64,000 nucleotides of DNA from Persicobacter sp. CCB-QB2 (GCF_001274635.1 NZ_LBGV01000001.1:124001-188000); one strand, 5' to 3'; positions 45,458 to 54,340 are shown, counted from the first letter of the stretch. A program made the numbers and translations. Notes: a model not told the origin generated them from the sequence alone.

Positions 45458-46120
45458 TTACTCCCCATTGTCAAAGGGTTCATTCAGAAAAGCGTTTAAG
45501 GGAGCGATGCCTTCGAATATTTTTTTCGCTTTGGATACAATTTTGTCATCCATAAAATCTTCGTCCTTGAGGTAATGGATCGCCAGAAAGTCTTTCTTTC
45601 TTAAATACTCGATTAAAGGATCTGCCTTGTCATAACCTTTTGGGGCTGTTTTCAACTCATCCCCCTGTAGGTTTCCAAACATTTTTTTAAAGGCCGGAGC
45701 TTCTACGATGGATTTGAATTGCTCCCCATTATAACTGATTTCTTCCCGAATACTTTTTAATCTGGGGCTCTGCGGTTGCCAAACACCACCGGCAATCATG
45801 CATTTGCCCGGTTCCAAATGAATATAATATCCAGCACGATCTGATTTTGGGTTGCCACTTAACCAACCTCCAAAATGCTCCTTATAAGGTCGTTTGTCTT
45901 TGGAAAACCGAATATCCCGATAAATCCTGAAAACACTTTTCTTAGCTTCCTGCTGTCCGACAATTGGATCAAATTCAGAAGCAATGGCAATCATTTTCCC
46001 CATAAGGTCTACAAATTCCGCCAGCGCCTTTTGGTATTTGGGCTTATGTTCGTTGAACCACTCTCGGTTATTGTTGGTCTTTAGCTCATTTATAAAGTCA
46101 AAAGTACTTTGGCTTATCAT
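45458..46120 (-). CDS. TIGR02453 family protein (DUF2461)
   Basis: A 220-residue cytoplasmic protein of a widespread uncharacterised family. Diagnostic blocks are FLxxL-type start FINELKTNNNREWFNEHK (8-25), FRIYRDIRFSKDKRPYKEHFGGWL (63-86) and YYIHLEPGKCMIAGGVWQP (97-115). No catalytic assignment can be made. It converges on the CHI-like gene. Confidence 0.92.
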   Translation of the reverse strand: MISQSTFDFINELKTNNNREWFNEHKPKYQKALAEFVDLMGKMIAIASEFDPIVGQQEAKKSVFRIYRDIRFSKDKRPYKEHFGGWLSGNPKSDRAGYYIHLEPGKCMIAGGVWQPQSPRLKSIREEISYNGEQFKSIVEAPAFKKMFGNLQGDELKTAPKGYDKADPLIEYLRKKDFLAIHYLKDEDFMDDKIVSKAKKIFEGIAPLNAFLNEPFDNGE

Positions 46121-46506
46121 TGCTTGGAGGTTTTAGAGTTGAAAAATGCTATTTAGGGATTGTAATTTAATATTTAATAGATTAATCGCCGGTGTTTTTT
46201 TTTGTTATTGATTTAAGCTGTTGGATGGTAGGTTTTTAGGGGGTTGATTTTGTTTCGCCTCTTTGGCTTTTGTATATAAATATTACAAGAGTTGCTGACT
46301 TTTTTTTAAACTTTTCTAATAAAAAATTTACATAATGTAGTTTTTATTACATCAAATTATTGCGGAAAGACCGAAACAGGGGTGTTAAAATTTGCGCTTA
46401 ATTCACTTTCCGTTTGATTTTTAGAGAATTACCATGACAATAATTACATGATGCGCAATTTGGATAAAATATTAAATAAATTGGGAGTGTAATAATCAAT
46501 TTAATT
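46121..46506. other. AT-rich spacer upstream of csgE
   Basis: A 386-bp spacer upstream of the curli assembly genes. A dyad ATGTA-N8-TACAT lies at 46335-46352 and could be an operator for a curli regulator, but it is weak. TTAAAATTTG near 46385 is one base off TANNTTTG. No gene or other repeat seen. Confidence 0.35.
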
Positions 46507-46872
46507 ATGGTAATAATGATGTTTCTGTGGTCGGTATTGTTTCCTCCTCAAGAAACACTAACGGGTTTTTTGGTGGATCAAACGATTACGCCTCCCGGTC
46601 GTGAGTTTTTTTCTCAATTTGAAAAGCAATGGGTTTGGCCGAAATATTCTGAAGGCTTAACAGTAGAAGTGAAAGAGAAACGAGCGATGGGTAACTCCTC
46701 TGAAATCGTTATTACCGTCAATAATGAACAGGCCGGGGTTTTTATGATTAGTCCGCGTCCGGAAGTGATTGAAGCTTATTCTACTTATGCAGTAGGGCGG
46801 GTTCATGGCTTTATTCGGAATAATCAGGATTTACTGAAAGCATTTGATTTATTGGGAAACGGCATTTATTAA
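46507..46872 (+). CDS. csgE: Curli assembly chaperone CsgE
   Basis: Periplasmic adaptor that feeds CsgA into the CsgG pore. The 121 residues begin with a short hydrophobic N-terminus and align with CsgE in LVDQTITPPGREFFSQFEKQW (22-42) and SEGLTVEVKEKRAMGNSSEIVITVNNEQAGVFMISPR (48-84). First gene of csgE-csgF-csgG, separated from csgF by one base. There is no csgD-like regulator beside it. Confidence 0.9.
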   Translation: MVIMMFLWSVLFPPQETLTGFLVDQTITPPGREFFSQFEKQWVWPKYSEGLTVEVKEKRAMGNSSEIVITVNNEQAGVFMISPRPEVIEAYSTYAVGRVHGFIRNNQDLLKAFDLLGNGIY

Positions 46873-46873
46873 T

Positions 46874-47320
46874 ATGAAACAAAAAAGCTTAAAAATAGCC
46901 ATGCTGATGGGGCTTTTATTCATGGTCACTTCCTGGGCCTCTGCGCAGGACTTCGTCTATCAGCCTATCAATACCTCCTTTGGGGGGTCTTATTTGAATT
47001 ATTCCTCCATGCTCAATGCAGCTAATGCGCAAAATACCTACAAAGACCCCAAGGAGGATGCCATCAATAAATTGATAGAATCCGAGGATCCAAATCAAAA
47101 ATGGAATGATTTACAGACCGGTTTGGAGAACCGATTGGTGGATGCCATAACAGAAAAAATCCTAAAAGAATACCTGGGCGAAGACGGTACCTTAAAGACC
47201 GGCAGTTTTTCCTTAGGTAATTTTGATGTGGATATTGAGGAAAGCCTTGGTGGTTTTAATATCAACATTGAAGATGTCAGGTCCGGTGGTTCCACACAAA
47301 TAGATGTTCCTTTTTTCTGA
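46874..47320 (+). CDS. csgF: Curli assembly protein CsgF
   Basis: Surface-exposed partner of CsgG needed for nucleation. From ATG 46874 it has 148 residues, signal MKQKSLKIAMLMGLLFMVTSWASAQ, then the CsgF N-terminal motif DFVYQPINTSFGGSYLN that plugs the CsgG channel. The C-terminal half (NFDVDIEESLGGFNINIEDVRSGG) is an acidic amphipathic region. An ATG ten codons earlier overlaps csgE and is less likely. The stop TGA overlaps the csgG ATG (TGATG), so translation is coupled. Confidence 0.92.
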   Translation: MKQKSLKIAMLMGLLFMVTSWASAQDFVYQPINTSFGGSYLNYSSMLNAANAQNTYKDPKEDAINKLIESEDPNQKWNDLQTGLENRLVDAITEKILKEYLGEDGTLKTGSFSLGNFDVDIEESLGGFNINIEDVRSGGSTQIDVPFF

Positions 47321-48699
47321 TGAAGCAATTTATTTTATTTTTTTTTGCGGCCTTGTTGCTCGCAGCCTGTAGTCCACACTATAATATGTTTCAGACTACT
47401 CCGGCGCGCCTGGGCACCAAGACACCTACTTCAAAAGCTTTTAATGAACTTCCTCCTCCGGAAAAGAAAATTATTGCTGCGGTATATAAATTCCGAGATC
47501 AGACTGGTCAATATAAGCCCTCCGCAGCAGGGACTTCCTGGTCTACGGCGGTTACGCAAGGGGCGACTTCAATTCTTCTTCGCTCTCTGGAGGAATCGGG
47601 TTGGTTTGTTCCTATTGAACGGGAAGGGCTTTCCAACTTATTAAATGAGCGGAAGATTATTCGTTCCAGTCAGGCGGCATATTTGGAGGATAATCAACAG
47701 TCAGAAGCAAAGCTCCCGCCACTATTGTTTGGGGATATTGTGTTGGAGGGAGGGATCATATCCTATGATGCCAATGTGGTCACCGGAGGTGCTGGTTTAC
47801 AGTATTTTGGAACCGGAGGGAATGGGCAATACCGCGAGGATCGCGTGACCGTATATTTGCGTGCAGTATCCACGACCAATGGTAAAATATTGAAAACGGT
47901 CTATACCACGAAAACAGTGCTTTCGCAAATGATTGATTTTGGGGTTTTCCGATATGTGGCTTTTAAGCGGCTGCTAGAGGCTGAGGTGGGGACCACTTAT
48001 AACGAACCCATGGAGTTGGCGGTGACGCAGGCGATAGAAAAGGCGGTACACACCATGGTGGTCGAAGGCATGCTGGAACAATTATGGTCTCCCGCACAGG
48101 GAACTGCGGAAGATCACCCCGCTGTGCAGGATTATTTAGTAGAAAAAGAATTGAATGCACAGCAAAACGATTGGGGGGAGTTGGATGAAAACCGCAGAGG
48201 GAAATTGAAGTTGGGATTAGGCGCTGGAGGAAGCTTATTTTACAGTGATATTTTAGAGGAAGGCGTTGGTCCATTTGGGCGGTTTACAGCCGGCTATATG
48301 ATGCCCAAAGGCTTAGGTTTGAACTTAAATTTTGAGGCTGGAGGCCTTACCGCTACGGGTTTGGAAATGAATTATATGCAGTTGGGAGCAGATGTTCAAT
48401 ATTATCTCAGACCAAAGTCCATTTGGTCCCCATATTTTAAGTTTGGAGGGGGCTATGCACTCAGCAATGTCAATCTTGGTTTTCCTTATGAAAATACAGA
48501 TTTAAGCAGTCATCAGAGTGCCTATTTTATGGCCGGAGCTGGGGTGGACGTTGCGCTTTCAAATCGGTTTTCCCTTTTTCTGGACATTGGCTGGCAATTA
48601 TATGCCAATGACAAATTTGATGGCTTAAAGCGTGGCCGATATAATGATTATCATTTTAATGGCGCCCTGGGGGTTAGCTTCTATTTATTCTCCCATTAA
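47320..48699 (+). CDS. csgG: Curli secretion pore CsgG with C-terminal beta-barrel extension
   Basis: Outer-membrane lipoprotein pore for curlin export. Lipobox LLAAC at Cys17, then CsgG features: PPPEKKIIAAVYKFRDQTGQYKPS (49-72), ATSILLRSLEESGWFVPIEREGLSNLLNERKIIRSS, and VTVYLRAVSTTNGKILKTVYTTKT. From about residue 285 there is an extra domain of some 175 residues with outer-membrane strands (LGLGAGGSLFYSDILEEG, NRFSLFLDIGWQLYA, C-terminal GVSFYLFSH). E. coli CsgG is about 277 residues, so this is a fused form. It overlaps csgF by one base. Confidence 0.9.
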   Translation: MKQFILFFFAALLLAACSPHYNMFQTTPARLGTKTPTSKAFNELPPPEKKIIAAVYKFRDQTGQYKPSAAGTSWSTAVTQGATSILLRSLEESGWFVPIEREGLSNLLNERKIIRSSQAAYLEDNQQSEAKLPPLLFGDIVLEGGIISYDANVVTGGAGLQYFGTGGNGQYREDRVTVYLRAVSTTNGKILKTVYTTKTVLSQMIDFGVFRYVAFKRLLEAEVGTTYNEPMELAVTQAIEKAVHTMVVEGMLEQLWSPAQGTAEDHPAVQDYLVEKELNAQQNDWGELDENRRGKLKLGLGAGGSLFYSDILEEGVGPFGRFTAGYMMPKGLGLNLNFEAGGLTATGLEMNYMQLGADVQYYLRPKSIWSPYFKFGGGYALSNVNLGFPYENTDLSSHQSAYFMAGAGVDVALSNRFSLFLDIGWQLYANDKFDGLKRGRYNDYHFNGALGVSFYLFSH

Positions 48700-48732
48700 T
48701 TATTGAAACTATTCGTTGCTTAATCTACAATT

Positions 48733-50241
48733 ATGAGCACAACATCAAGATATCGACTTTTACCTTTATTTCTTTTTTTTCTCTTTGTTTTAAATGCTTG
48801 CAGAGACGAGCCCGTTAGTCCTGATTTATTTGGGGATTTAGAAGGCGTTGTATTGGATGAGGAAATGAACCCTATTGCAGGGGTGAGTGTAAGTACAACT
48901 CCGGCAAGTTCGGCAACTATTACCGATGATTTGGGGATGTTTAGAATATCAAGCATTGCCGTTGGGGAATATGTGGTCTCTTTCTCCAAATCTGACCTGA
49001 AGGGCAGGGCCGTGAATGTGGCGATACGTTCTGAGGAGTTACAATCTATTCAGGTGATAATGGAGGAGAAGACGGAGGAGGAAGAGGATGATTCCGCCCT
49101 GGTATTTCCTCACAGCCCGTCCCCTGAAGATGGCGCACAGGGGCTGGAAAGCACGGTGCAATTGGCCTGGGCCGCGGATAGTTTAAATGCAGAAGGTATC
49201 ACCTATAATTTGGTCGTGTACCAGGGAAGTCAGGATCAGATCTTTGATCAACGATTAGGTTTAACCGATACCACTTATACTTTAAATGCTTTTCAGGGAC
49301 AAAATTATTTTTGGCAGATCACTACTGTAAAAGGAGGTTTGGAAAAGGCAGGGCCCATTTGGAGTTTCAGTACGGCCTCCTCGACGAATAATCGGTTGGT
49401 ATTTTCTAAAATGACCAACGCTGGATTACAACTTTTTTCCGGAAATGTAGCATCTCAGGCGGAGGTACAATTAACCCGCTTTGCTAGTGGTGTTTATTGG
49501 CCCCGAATTAATCCTCTGAATGATTTAGTCGCTTTCGCCTCTTTGGAGGAGGGACGCTGGCAGCTTTACTTAACGGATTTAGACGGCTCCACGCCAAAAA
49601 AGCTCACCACCCTTCCCATGGATAATTATCATAGTTATGGTGGAGGGTTTTGCTGGTCAGCCGATGGAAAGTATTTGATCTATCCGCACTATGATAAGTT
49701 GTACAGAATCGATTATAACGGAACGGGACTAACCGAATTTGCTACCGCTCCTGCCGATCGGCATTTTGCGGAAGTGGAATGGGCGCCGGATAATTCTAGG
49801 CTGGTCACCCGAGTAATTGGAAGTACGGTAGATGAGGATGATATTTATTTAATGGACCGTGATGGGGGTAATATGATCCTGTTAGTCGCCAATCAGGAAG
49901 GGGCTATGCGTTCGCCAAGCTTTACTTTGGACAGTCGCCATGTGCTCTATACGGTAGATAAATCAGGGAGTACGAGTGTGGATGGTCGGCAACTAGATGC
50001 GGGAATTTTCAGTATAGATATTAATTCACTGGAAATAACGGACCTGAGCTTTGGGAAGCCTTCAGGGACTAATGACTTTTTCCCCAGAGTAAGTCCGGAT
50101 GGCGCTTCATTAATCTTTCAAAATGGCTCCAACCAAGCAGGAGCTTCGGCAGATATAATCGTAGGAAATAATCTTTCAGATTCCGAATTGGAATCGAGAA
50201 CGCTAGTATTTGAAGATGCTTTTTATCCTGATTGGCAATAA
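48733..50241 (+). CDS. Lipoprotein with CarboxypepD-reg-like, FN3-like and TolB-like propeller parts
   Basis: A 502-residue lipoprotein: signal MSTTSRYRLLPLFLFFLFVLNAC with Cys23. Residues about 37-110 are a carboxypeptidase-regulatory-like sandwich (LEGVVLDEEMNPIAGVSVSTTPASSATITDDLGMF), 125-215 an FN3-like region (TVQLAWAADSLNAEGITYNLVV...NYFWQIT), and the C-terminal 280 residues PD40/TolB-type propeller blades (INPLNDLVAFASLEEGRWQLYLTDLDGS, VSPDGASLIFQNGS). It is 33 bp after csgG and reads the same way, and its terminator closes the unit, so a curli-surface accessory is plausible. Function not known. Confidence 0.82.
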   Translation: MSTTSRYRLLPLFLFFLFVLNACRDEPVSPDLFGDLEGVVLDEEMNPIAGVSVSTTPASSATITDDLGMFRISSIAVGEYVVSFSKSDLKGRAVNVAIRSEELQSIQVIMEEKTEEEEDDSALVFPHSPSPEDGAQGLESTVQLAWAADSLNAEGITYNLVVYQGSQDQIFDQRLGLTDTTYTLNAFQGQNYFWQITTVKGGLEKAGPIWSFSTASSTNNRLVFSKMTNAGLQLFSGNVASQAEVQLTRFASGVYWPRINPLNDLVAFASLEEGRWQLYLTDLDGSTPKKLTTLPMDNYHSYGGGFCWSADGKYLIYPHYDKLYRIDYNGTGLTEFATAPADRHFAEVEWAPDNSRLVTRVIGSTVDEDDIYLMDRDGGNMILLVANQEGAMRSPSFTLDSRHVLYTVDKSGSTSVDGRQLDAGIFSIDINSLEITDLSFGKPSGTNDFFPRVSPDGASLIFQNGSNQAGASADIIVGNNLSDSELESRTLVFEDAFYPDWQ

Positions 50242-50265
50242 AAAAGGAAATATTTATTTTATAAT

Positions 50266-50288
50266 ACCGGCTAAGGCCGGTTTTTTTA
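50266..50288 (+). terminator. Terminator of the csgEFG transcript
   Basis: ACCGGC-TAAG-GCCGGT followed by seven T. Confidence 0.85.
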
Positions 50289-50635
50289 TGCTCAATAGTT
50301 AAGAATGGGAGAGTTTCTCCTTGTGATTTAGGGGCTGTAATGGATAAAAAGTCCAAGCGATTCATATTTTTAAGGGAATCTGTGACGCTTGAAACGTACC
50401 TTTGGGCGGAGAAGGGAGATTTGCGAATAGGCTATTTATACTGAGGAATGTATTCGGAATTACACCCAAGATTCAAAGCCCCCTTTCTTGTTTTCCTTTC
50501 TATTGAGGGGGAGTTCCGGTATGTTTTTTAGTTTCTAAGAAGGTGTTTGAAGGGATATAATAGCCCTTTGCCCTTTCCAAGGGGCATTACTGAAAGGCTT
50601 TGGATTTCTCTTTGGGAATCGCCAGAGAGCTGAAA
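50289..50635. other. Spacer between convergent curli transcripts
   Basis: A 347-bp stretch with no recognisable gene. A CCTTTGCCCTTTCCAAGGGGCA segment at about 50570 can fold, and short frames here are not protein-like. Confidence 0.4.
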
Positions 50636-50675
50636 TAAAAAAAGGCCAACCAAATCAGATTTGGCTAGCCTTTTT
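50636..50675 (-). terminator. Terminator of the curlin transcript
   Basis: Reading minus, AGGCTAGCCAAATC pairs with GATTTGGTTGGCCT (imperfect) and is followed by a T run. It lies 16 bp after the stop of the small curlin gene. Confidence 0.75.
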
Positions 50676-50691
50676 ATGAAGAGTATTCCTT

Positions 50692-51168
50692 TTAGTTAAA
50701 AGTTATTGTGGCAGTCATTCCCCCCGTTTGGGTGATGGAATACTTTATTGGGTTGGCGGCATTGGTGCCGCTTCTCAGTTCATGATGTTCTAGTTGGTTG
50801 TTGTTACCGACCTGATTAATATTGAGGTTTAAATGATTTCCCTGAATGGTTTGTGTCAGTTGATTTTCACGTCCGTCCTGAATATTTTCTAAACGAACAT
50901 TCTGACCCTCCAAACTCAAATCATAGGTGTTACTGCCTCCCTGTTGTAAAATGGAAGCTTCATAATCAGCAGCGCTAATGGTAAGTTCCGCTTGTTGGTG
51001 GGTTCCTGTTTGGATGATCACCACCCGCTGGTCCCGAACTCCCAAACTAGATGGGGCAGTGTTTTCAACCAAAAGGTATTCTTCAGAAGAAGGAATTACT
51101 TGTGGATCCTGCGCCTGTAGCTGATGAATTGAGATTATTATAAGACATGCCACTAATAGATGTCTCAT
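50692..51168 (-). CDS. Small curlin-repeat protein (possible CsgB-like nucleator)
   Basis: A 158-residue exported protein, signal MRHLLVACLIIISIHQLQAQ. From about residue 45 it has weak Q-G-x-N-x-x-x-I-Q curlin units, for example VVIIQTGTHQQAELTI, NIQDGRENQLTQTIQGNHLNL and INQVGNNNQLEH, then an atypical C-terminus ending QTGGMTATITFN. Fewer and less regular repeats than the neighbouring large curlin suggest a nucleator or a minor subunit, as inference. It follows the large curlin gene by 45 bp on the same strand. Confidence 0.8.
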   Translation of the reverse strand: MRHLLVACLIIISIHQLQAQDPQVIPSSEEYLLVENTAPSSLGVRDQRVVIIQTGTHQQAELTISAADYEASILQQGGSNTYDLSLEGQNVRLENIQDGRENQLTQTIQGNHLNLNINQVGNNNQLEHHELRSGTNAANPIKYSITQTGGMTATITFN

Positions 51169-51213
51169 GACAGTTGTGTTTAAGGGAGTGAATCATCACT
51201 CCCTGAATTTTAA

Positions 51214-53337
51214 TTATTGTTGAGTGATCACAGCCGTATGGTTTCCGCCGTGCTGTAGGATCAATGCCTGATCACTATTACCAGCTTGGTCGATTAAAGC
51301 TGTTGAGGTACCACCAGTGAAGATATCTTGGAAAATAGCGGCTTCATTGTTATTTCCATTTACTACGATAGTCGCTTCAGCAGTAGCGCCATTAGTTACT
51401 AATTGACCGATTACAGCATCATTATTGTCTCCGGTAATTATGGTGTTTGCTTCTGCAGTTGCTCCAAAAGTAGCTACCTGACCAGTAAATGCAGTGTTGT
51501 CTTTCCCCATAGTGGCAATCAAAGTATTTGCACTACCGCCAAAGGCAGCACTTTGAAGGCTAATACCAACGTTACCTTTACCAGAAAGGTAAGTTTCAGA
51601 GAATGCAGAACCTCCCAGAGTAGCATTTTGTGCAGTGTAACCAGCATTGTCTTTACCTGCTGCATACACGCCAGCCAATGCTGATCCACCCATACTTACA
51701 TTTTGATCAATATGACCATAGTTGTTTTTGCCATCTAAAGCAACTCCAGCACCCGCAAATCCAGCAGAAGCAGTTTGGTGAATAAAACCAAGATTTCCAT
51801 CTCCATTTTGGTAGATACCACCTAATACCTCAGCGCCTTGAGAGCCCATTTGTTCGATTTCAGCATAGTTGTTTTTGCCAAATTCTTCTACTCCGGCAAG
51901 TTGGGAAGCTCCTGTGGAAGCTTCTTGATAAATGTAAGCAGTACTTTGAGTGCCATTTTGGTAAATGCCTAGTCCGTTAAATGCCTCACTAGTGGCGATT
52001 TGGGTGGTGAAAACATCACTATTATTACCTAATTGTCCTACTAATGCAACGTTTTCGCCTTTGGAATTAGCCATTTGGATCGTGTTACCAAAATTTTGCT
52101 CACCAACCTGCCCAACAATGGCAGTGTTTTTACTGTCATAATCAGATGCTTCCTGAGTAACAAAATATTCCCCCATTTTGCCGTTTTGGTCAATATCAGA
52201 ATAGTTAGAGCCTTTGTCGGATGCATTTTGTGTTACAGTAGCTTTATCACTCATGCCTAATTGATCCACAAAAGATTCGTTAGAAGTCCAACCGGATCCT
52301 GAGGTGTATTGATTTGTAGTTACGGTATTGCCTTTCCCTTCTTGATTGGTTTTGGAATGGTTCATGCCGGTTTGCGCATCCTGCATCAAGGTGGCTGTGT
52401 TATTGTCACCAGATTGCTTGGACCAAGCCCAGTTTGCTGCAGCATTAGCATTTTGTGTTACATTACTAGTGTTGTCATCGCCTCCCTGTCTTAGGAAGGT
52501 GTAGTTCTTGGCATCCACACCAGCGGCATCTTGGTCCACATCAGCCATGTTATCATCACCACTTTGCGCAGCATTAACATCGTTGAAAGCGACATTTTTA
52601 TCATGCCATTTCTGATCTGCATTAAACTCATTTTTATTTCCACTTTGTGTAAGCACCGCTTGGTTAGTGCCCATTTTGGTTCCAAATGGAGTCGTTTTGT
52701 TCTTGGAGCGTTGCCAGATAGTGGCCTCATTGTTTTTACCCGTTTGAGAGGCGTTCGAATAGTTGGCATCAAATCGCTGTTGGATTACAGCGCTGTTACC
52801 TTCTTTTTCCTGATTAAGGAAAGCGGCATTGTTCTCGGCCCAACCGACACCTTGCTGAATAGTACCATCATTGTTTTTACCGGTCTGAGTAGACTCAATG
52901 TAGTTGTTGTCTTCTCCATATTGTCTTGCATCAATAGATAAAGAGCGACCATCCTGAGAAACAGTAGCGAAATTGTTCTCGCCGAATTGGTTAACATCTA
53001 CAGTATTAGCTTTGGAACTTCCTCCAGTTCCATTGGATGCAACAGTGGCAATATTACCAGTTCCTTCTTGTCCTACATAAGAATCTGTACCATTGCCAGT
53101 TTGATCAACATTGGCAAAATTGTCCTGATTCCCAAATTTAGTTGTAGAGCGATTTTGTCCAGGCATTGAACCCTGAAGGCCATTTTTTTGCTCGATTAGA
53201 GAAGTGTGATTGCTACCGGTTTGATTGTTGGTAGCATCTTGATTGATGCCATTTTGGTCAATAACACCCAAATTTGACTGAGCATAAGCCGCAGCAGAAA
53301 ATACTACTGCAGATGCAAGCATTAATAGCTTTTTCAT
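51214..53337 (-). CDS. Large curlin-repeat amyloid subunit (CsgA-like)
   Basis: A 707-residue secreted protein, signal MKKLLMLASAVVFSAAAYAQ. E. coli CsgA has five repeats and about 150 residues; here nearly the whole mature chain is curlin repeats. The proximal part has irregular units with QxGxxNxxxxxQ (LIEQKNG, NVDQTGNGTDSYVGQEGTGN). From about residue 457 the units lock into a 25-residue period with a GKxN turn and invariant Gln. Seen directly in the sequence; the CsgA role is by family. It probably starts the two-gene curlin transcript. Confidence 0.9.
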   Translation of the reverse strand: MKKLLMLASAVVFSAAAYAQSNLGVIDQNGINQDATNNQTGSNHTSLIEQKNGLQGSMPGQNRSTTKFGNQDNFANVDQTGNGTDSYVGQEGTGNIATVASNGTGGSSKANTVDVNQFGENNFATVSQDGRSLSIDARQYGEDNNYIESTQTGKNNDGTIQQGVGWAENNAAFLNQEKEGNSAVIQQRFDANYSNASQTGKNNEATIWQRSKNKTTPFGTKMGTNQAVLTQSGNKNEFNADQKWHDKNVAFNDVNAAQSGDDNMADVDQDAAGVDAKNYTFLRQGGDDNTSNVTQNANAAANWAWSKQSGDNNTATLMQDAQTGMNHSKTNQEGKGNTVTTNQYTSGSGWTSNESFVDQLGMSDKATVTQNASDKGSNYSDIDQNGKMGEYFVTQEASDYDSKNTAIVGQVGEQNFGNTIQMANSKGENVALVGQLGNNSDVFTTQIATSEAFNGLGIYQNGTQSTAYIYQEASTGASQLAGVEEFGKNNYAEIEQMGSQGAEVLGGIYQNGDGNLGFIHQTASAGFAGAGVALDGKNNYGHIDQNVSMGGSALAGVYAAGKDNAGYTAQNATLGGSAFSETYLSGKGNVGISLQSAAFGGSANTLIATMGKDNTAFTGQVATFGATAEANTIITGDNNDAVIGQLVTNGATAEATIVVNGNNNEAAIFQDIFTGGTSTALIDQAGNSDQALILQHGGNHTAVITQQ
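51298..51969 (-). repeat. 25-residue repeat block in the large curlin
   Basis: Codes for residues 457-680. Units GIYQNGTQSTAY, GVEEFGKNNYAE, GIYQNGDGNLGF (24 residues), GVALDGKNNYGH, GVYAAGKDNAGY, ETYLSGKGNVGI, LIATMGKDNTAF, NTIITGDNNDAV, TIVVNGNNNEAA each start a unit, and Gln at position 15 is conserved in all. The last six keep exact 25-residue spacing. Confidence 0.85.
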
Positions 53338-53389
53338 AAGTGGTTAAAATTGATAGATAAAACTTTTGTTAAAAGAGATAATATTTGCC

Positions 53390-53409
53390 TTAGACATTAC
53401 GCTGTCTAA
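53390..53409. promoter_or_regulatory. 20-bp dyad, candidate operator upstream of the curlin gene
   Basis: TTAGACA-TTACGC-TGTCTAA has perfect 7-bp arms and lies about 55-70 bp upstream of the curlin ATG, a plausible binding site for a dimeric regulator. No known regulator site could be matched. Confidence 0.45.
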
Positions 53410-53968
53410 TTTTTTCAATTGAAAATTGGAATGGACTAACTCCCAATTGCGCAATACTAAATTATCGTTTCGTGTGGAATTACACAATAAAAATGCAATT
53501 TATAAAAGGAATAGTGATGTTTGGTTTTTAGCGTTTTTAGATTTTTTTTGAAAAAATGTGACTTATTATCGAAAATAGAATAAAAAATTAAGGCCTGTAA
53601 AATTAATGAAGTTCCTTTTTTGAAGGAATCAGGACATTTTGGATTTGTTTACTGCAGTGATCTCCAAAAAAGTACAGATGTAAGATTGTAGAGAGATGCT
53701 AAAGCTTTGATTTTTTTAAAATTAAGGCAAAAAAAGGGGTTTCATTTTTCCTTGAGTATTTATACTTAAATATGATGAATTTCTTGTCCTGATAAAAATT
53801 ATGTAATCTTCTGCCTGAAGTAGTGTTTTTTCATCAAAAAGTTTGTTATGTCGATTTTTTGCGCTTTTTGACATTTTTTAGGATTGGGCGCTTTCCCAGT
53901 GTTGGCTGATTTTCCCTACTTGCTCAAACAATCTTACATTCCTCATAGTCCTTTGAAAAAGGGAGTGT
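53410..53968. other. AT-rich divergent spacer upstream of curlin genes and the unknown exported gene
   Basis: A 559-bp stretch without recognisable gene. It contains a TTCAATTGAA palindrome near 53416. It probably carries the curlin promoter and that of the 53969 gene; neither could be pinned to a TANNTTTG box. Confidence 0.4.
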
Positions 53969-54334
53969 ATGAAAGCATTATTGTGGGTAATTTTGATGAC
54001 GGTCGGGCTGAGCTTCAGCGTGGAAGGGCAGGATGTTTTTCTTCGGGAAAAATTGCTTTTGATGCAGGAGCAGGCTTCAGTGGCCACCTTAATGGAGGAG
54101 CTATATGGGCAGGAGGAGGTCTTGGTGGATATTGATTTATCACCAGACTTAGAAGAGATCTATTATTTGAAAAACTGGGAATATCAAAGGAGGCTGGATC
54201 AACCAGTGCAGTTTTTCCCTCAAGAGGTGTTTTTCTATCCCCGGGATTGTTTTGTTTTTCCAGGCCTGGGACCGAATCCCTGTGTGATCGCTCAGCCTTT
54301 TCCACAAAATTTCCGTAAGTTTGGGGTCTATTGA
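53969..54334 (+). CDS. Unknown exported protein between curlin and glycosyltransferase genes
   Basis: A 121-residue exported protein, signal MKALLWVILMTVGLSFSVEGQ. The mature part starts with a helix (REKLLLMQEQASVATLMEELYGQEEVLVDIDL) and ends in a Pro/Phe-rich tail with two Cys (FPQEVFFYPRDCFVFPGLGPNPC). No family recognised. It is divergent from the curlin genes and 6 bp before a glycosyltransferase gene, so it is probably co-transcribed with the latter; it might also be an uncharacterised curli accessory. No function is assigned. Confidence 0.65.
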   Translation: MKALLWVILMTVGLSFSVEGQDVFLREKLLLMQEQASVATLMEELYGQEEVLVDIDLSPDLEEIYYLKNWEYQRRLDQPVQFFPQEVFFYPRDCFVFPGLGPNPCVIAQPFPQNFRKFGVY

Positions 54335-54340
54335 ACCAAA

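Noticed and set aside
51403-53169. Plus-strand open frames opposite the curlin gene
   Set aside because: They are antisense reading of repetitive curlin codons, with many Ile/Ser/Cys and no domain.
51298-53337. CRISPR-like repeats at 51-53 kb
   Set aside because: The periodicity is codon-based curlin repeats within one long gene, not short repeats with unique spacers.
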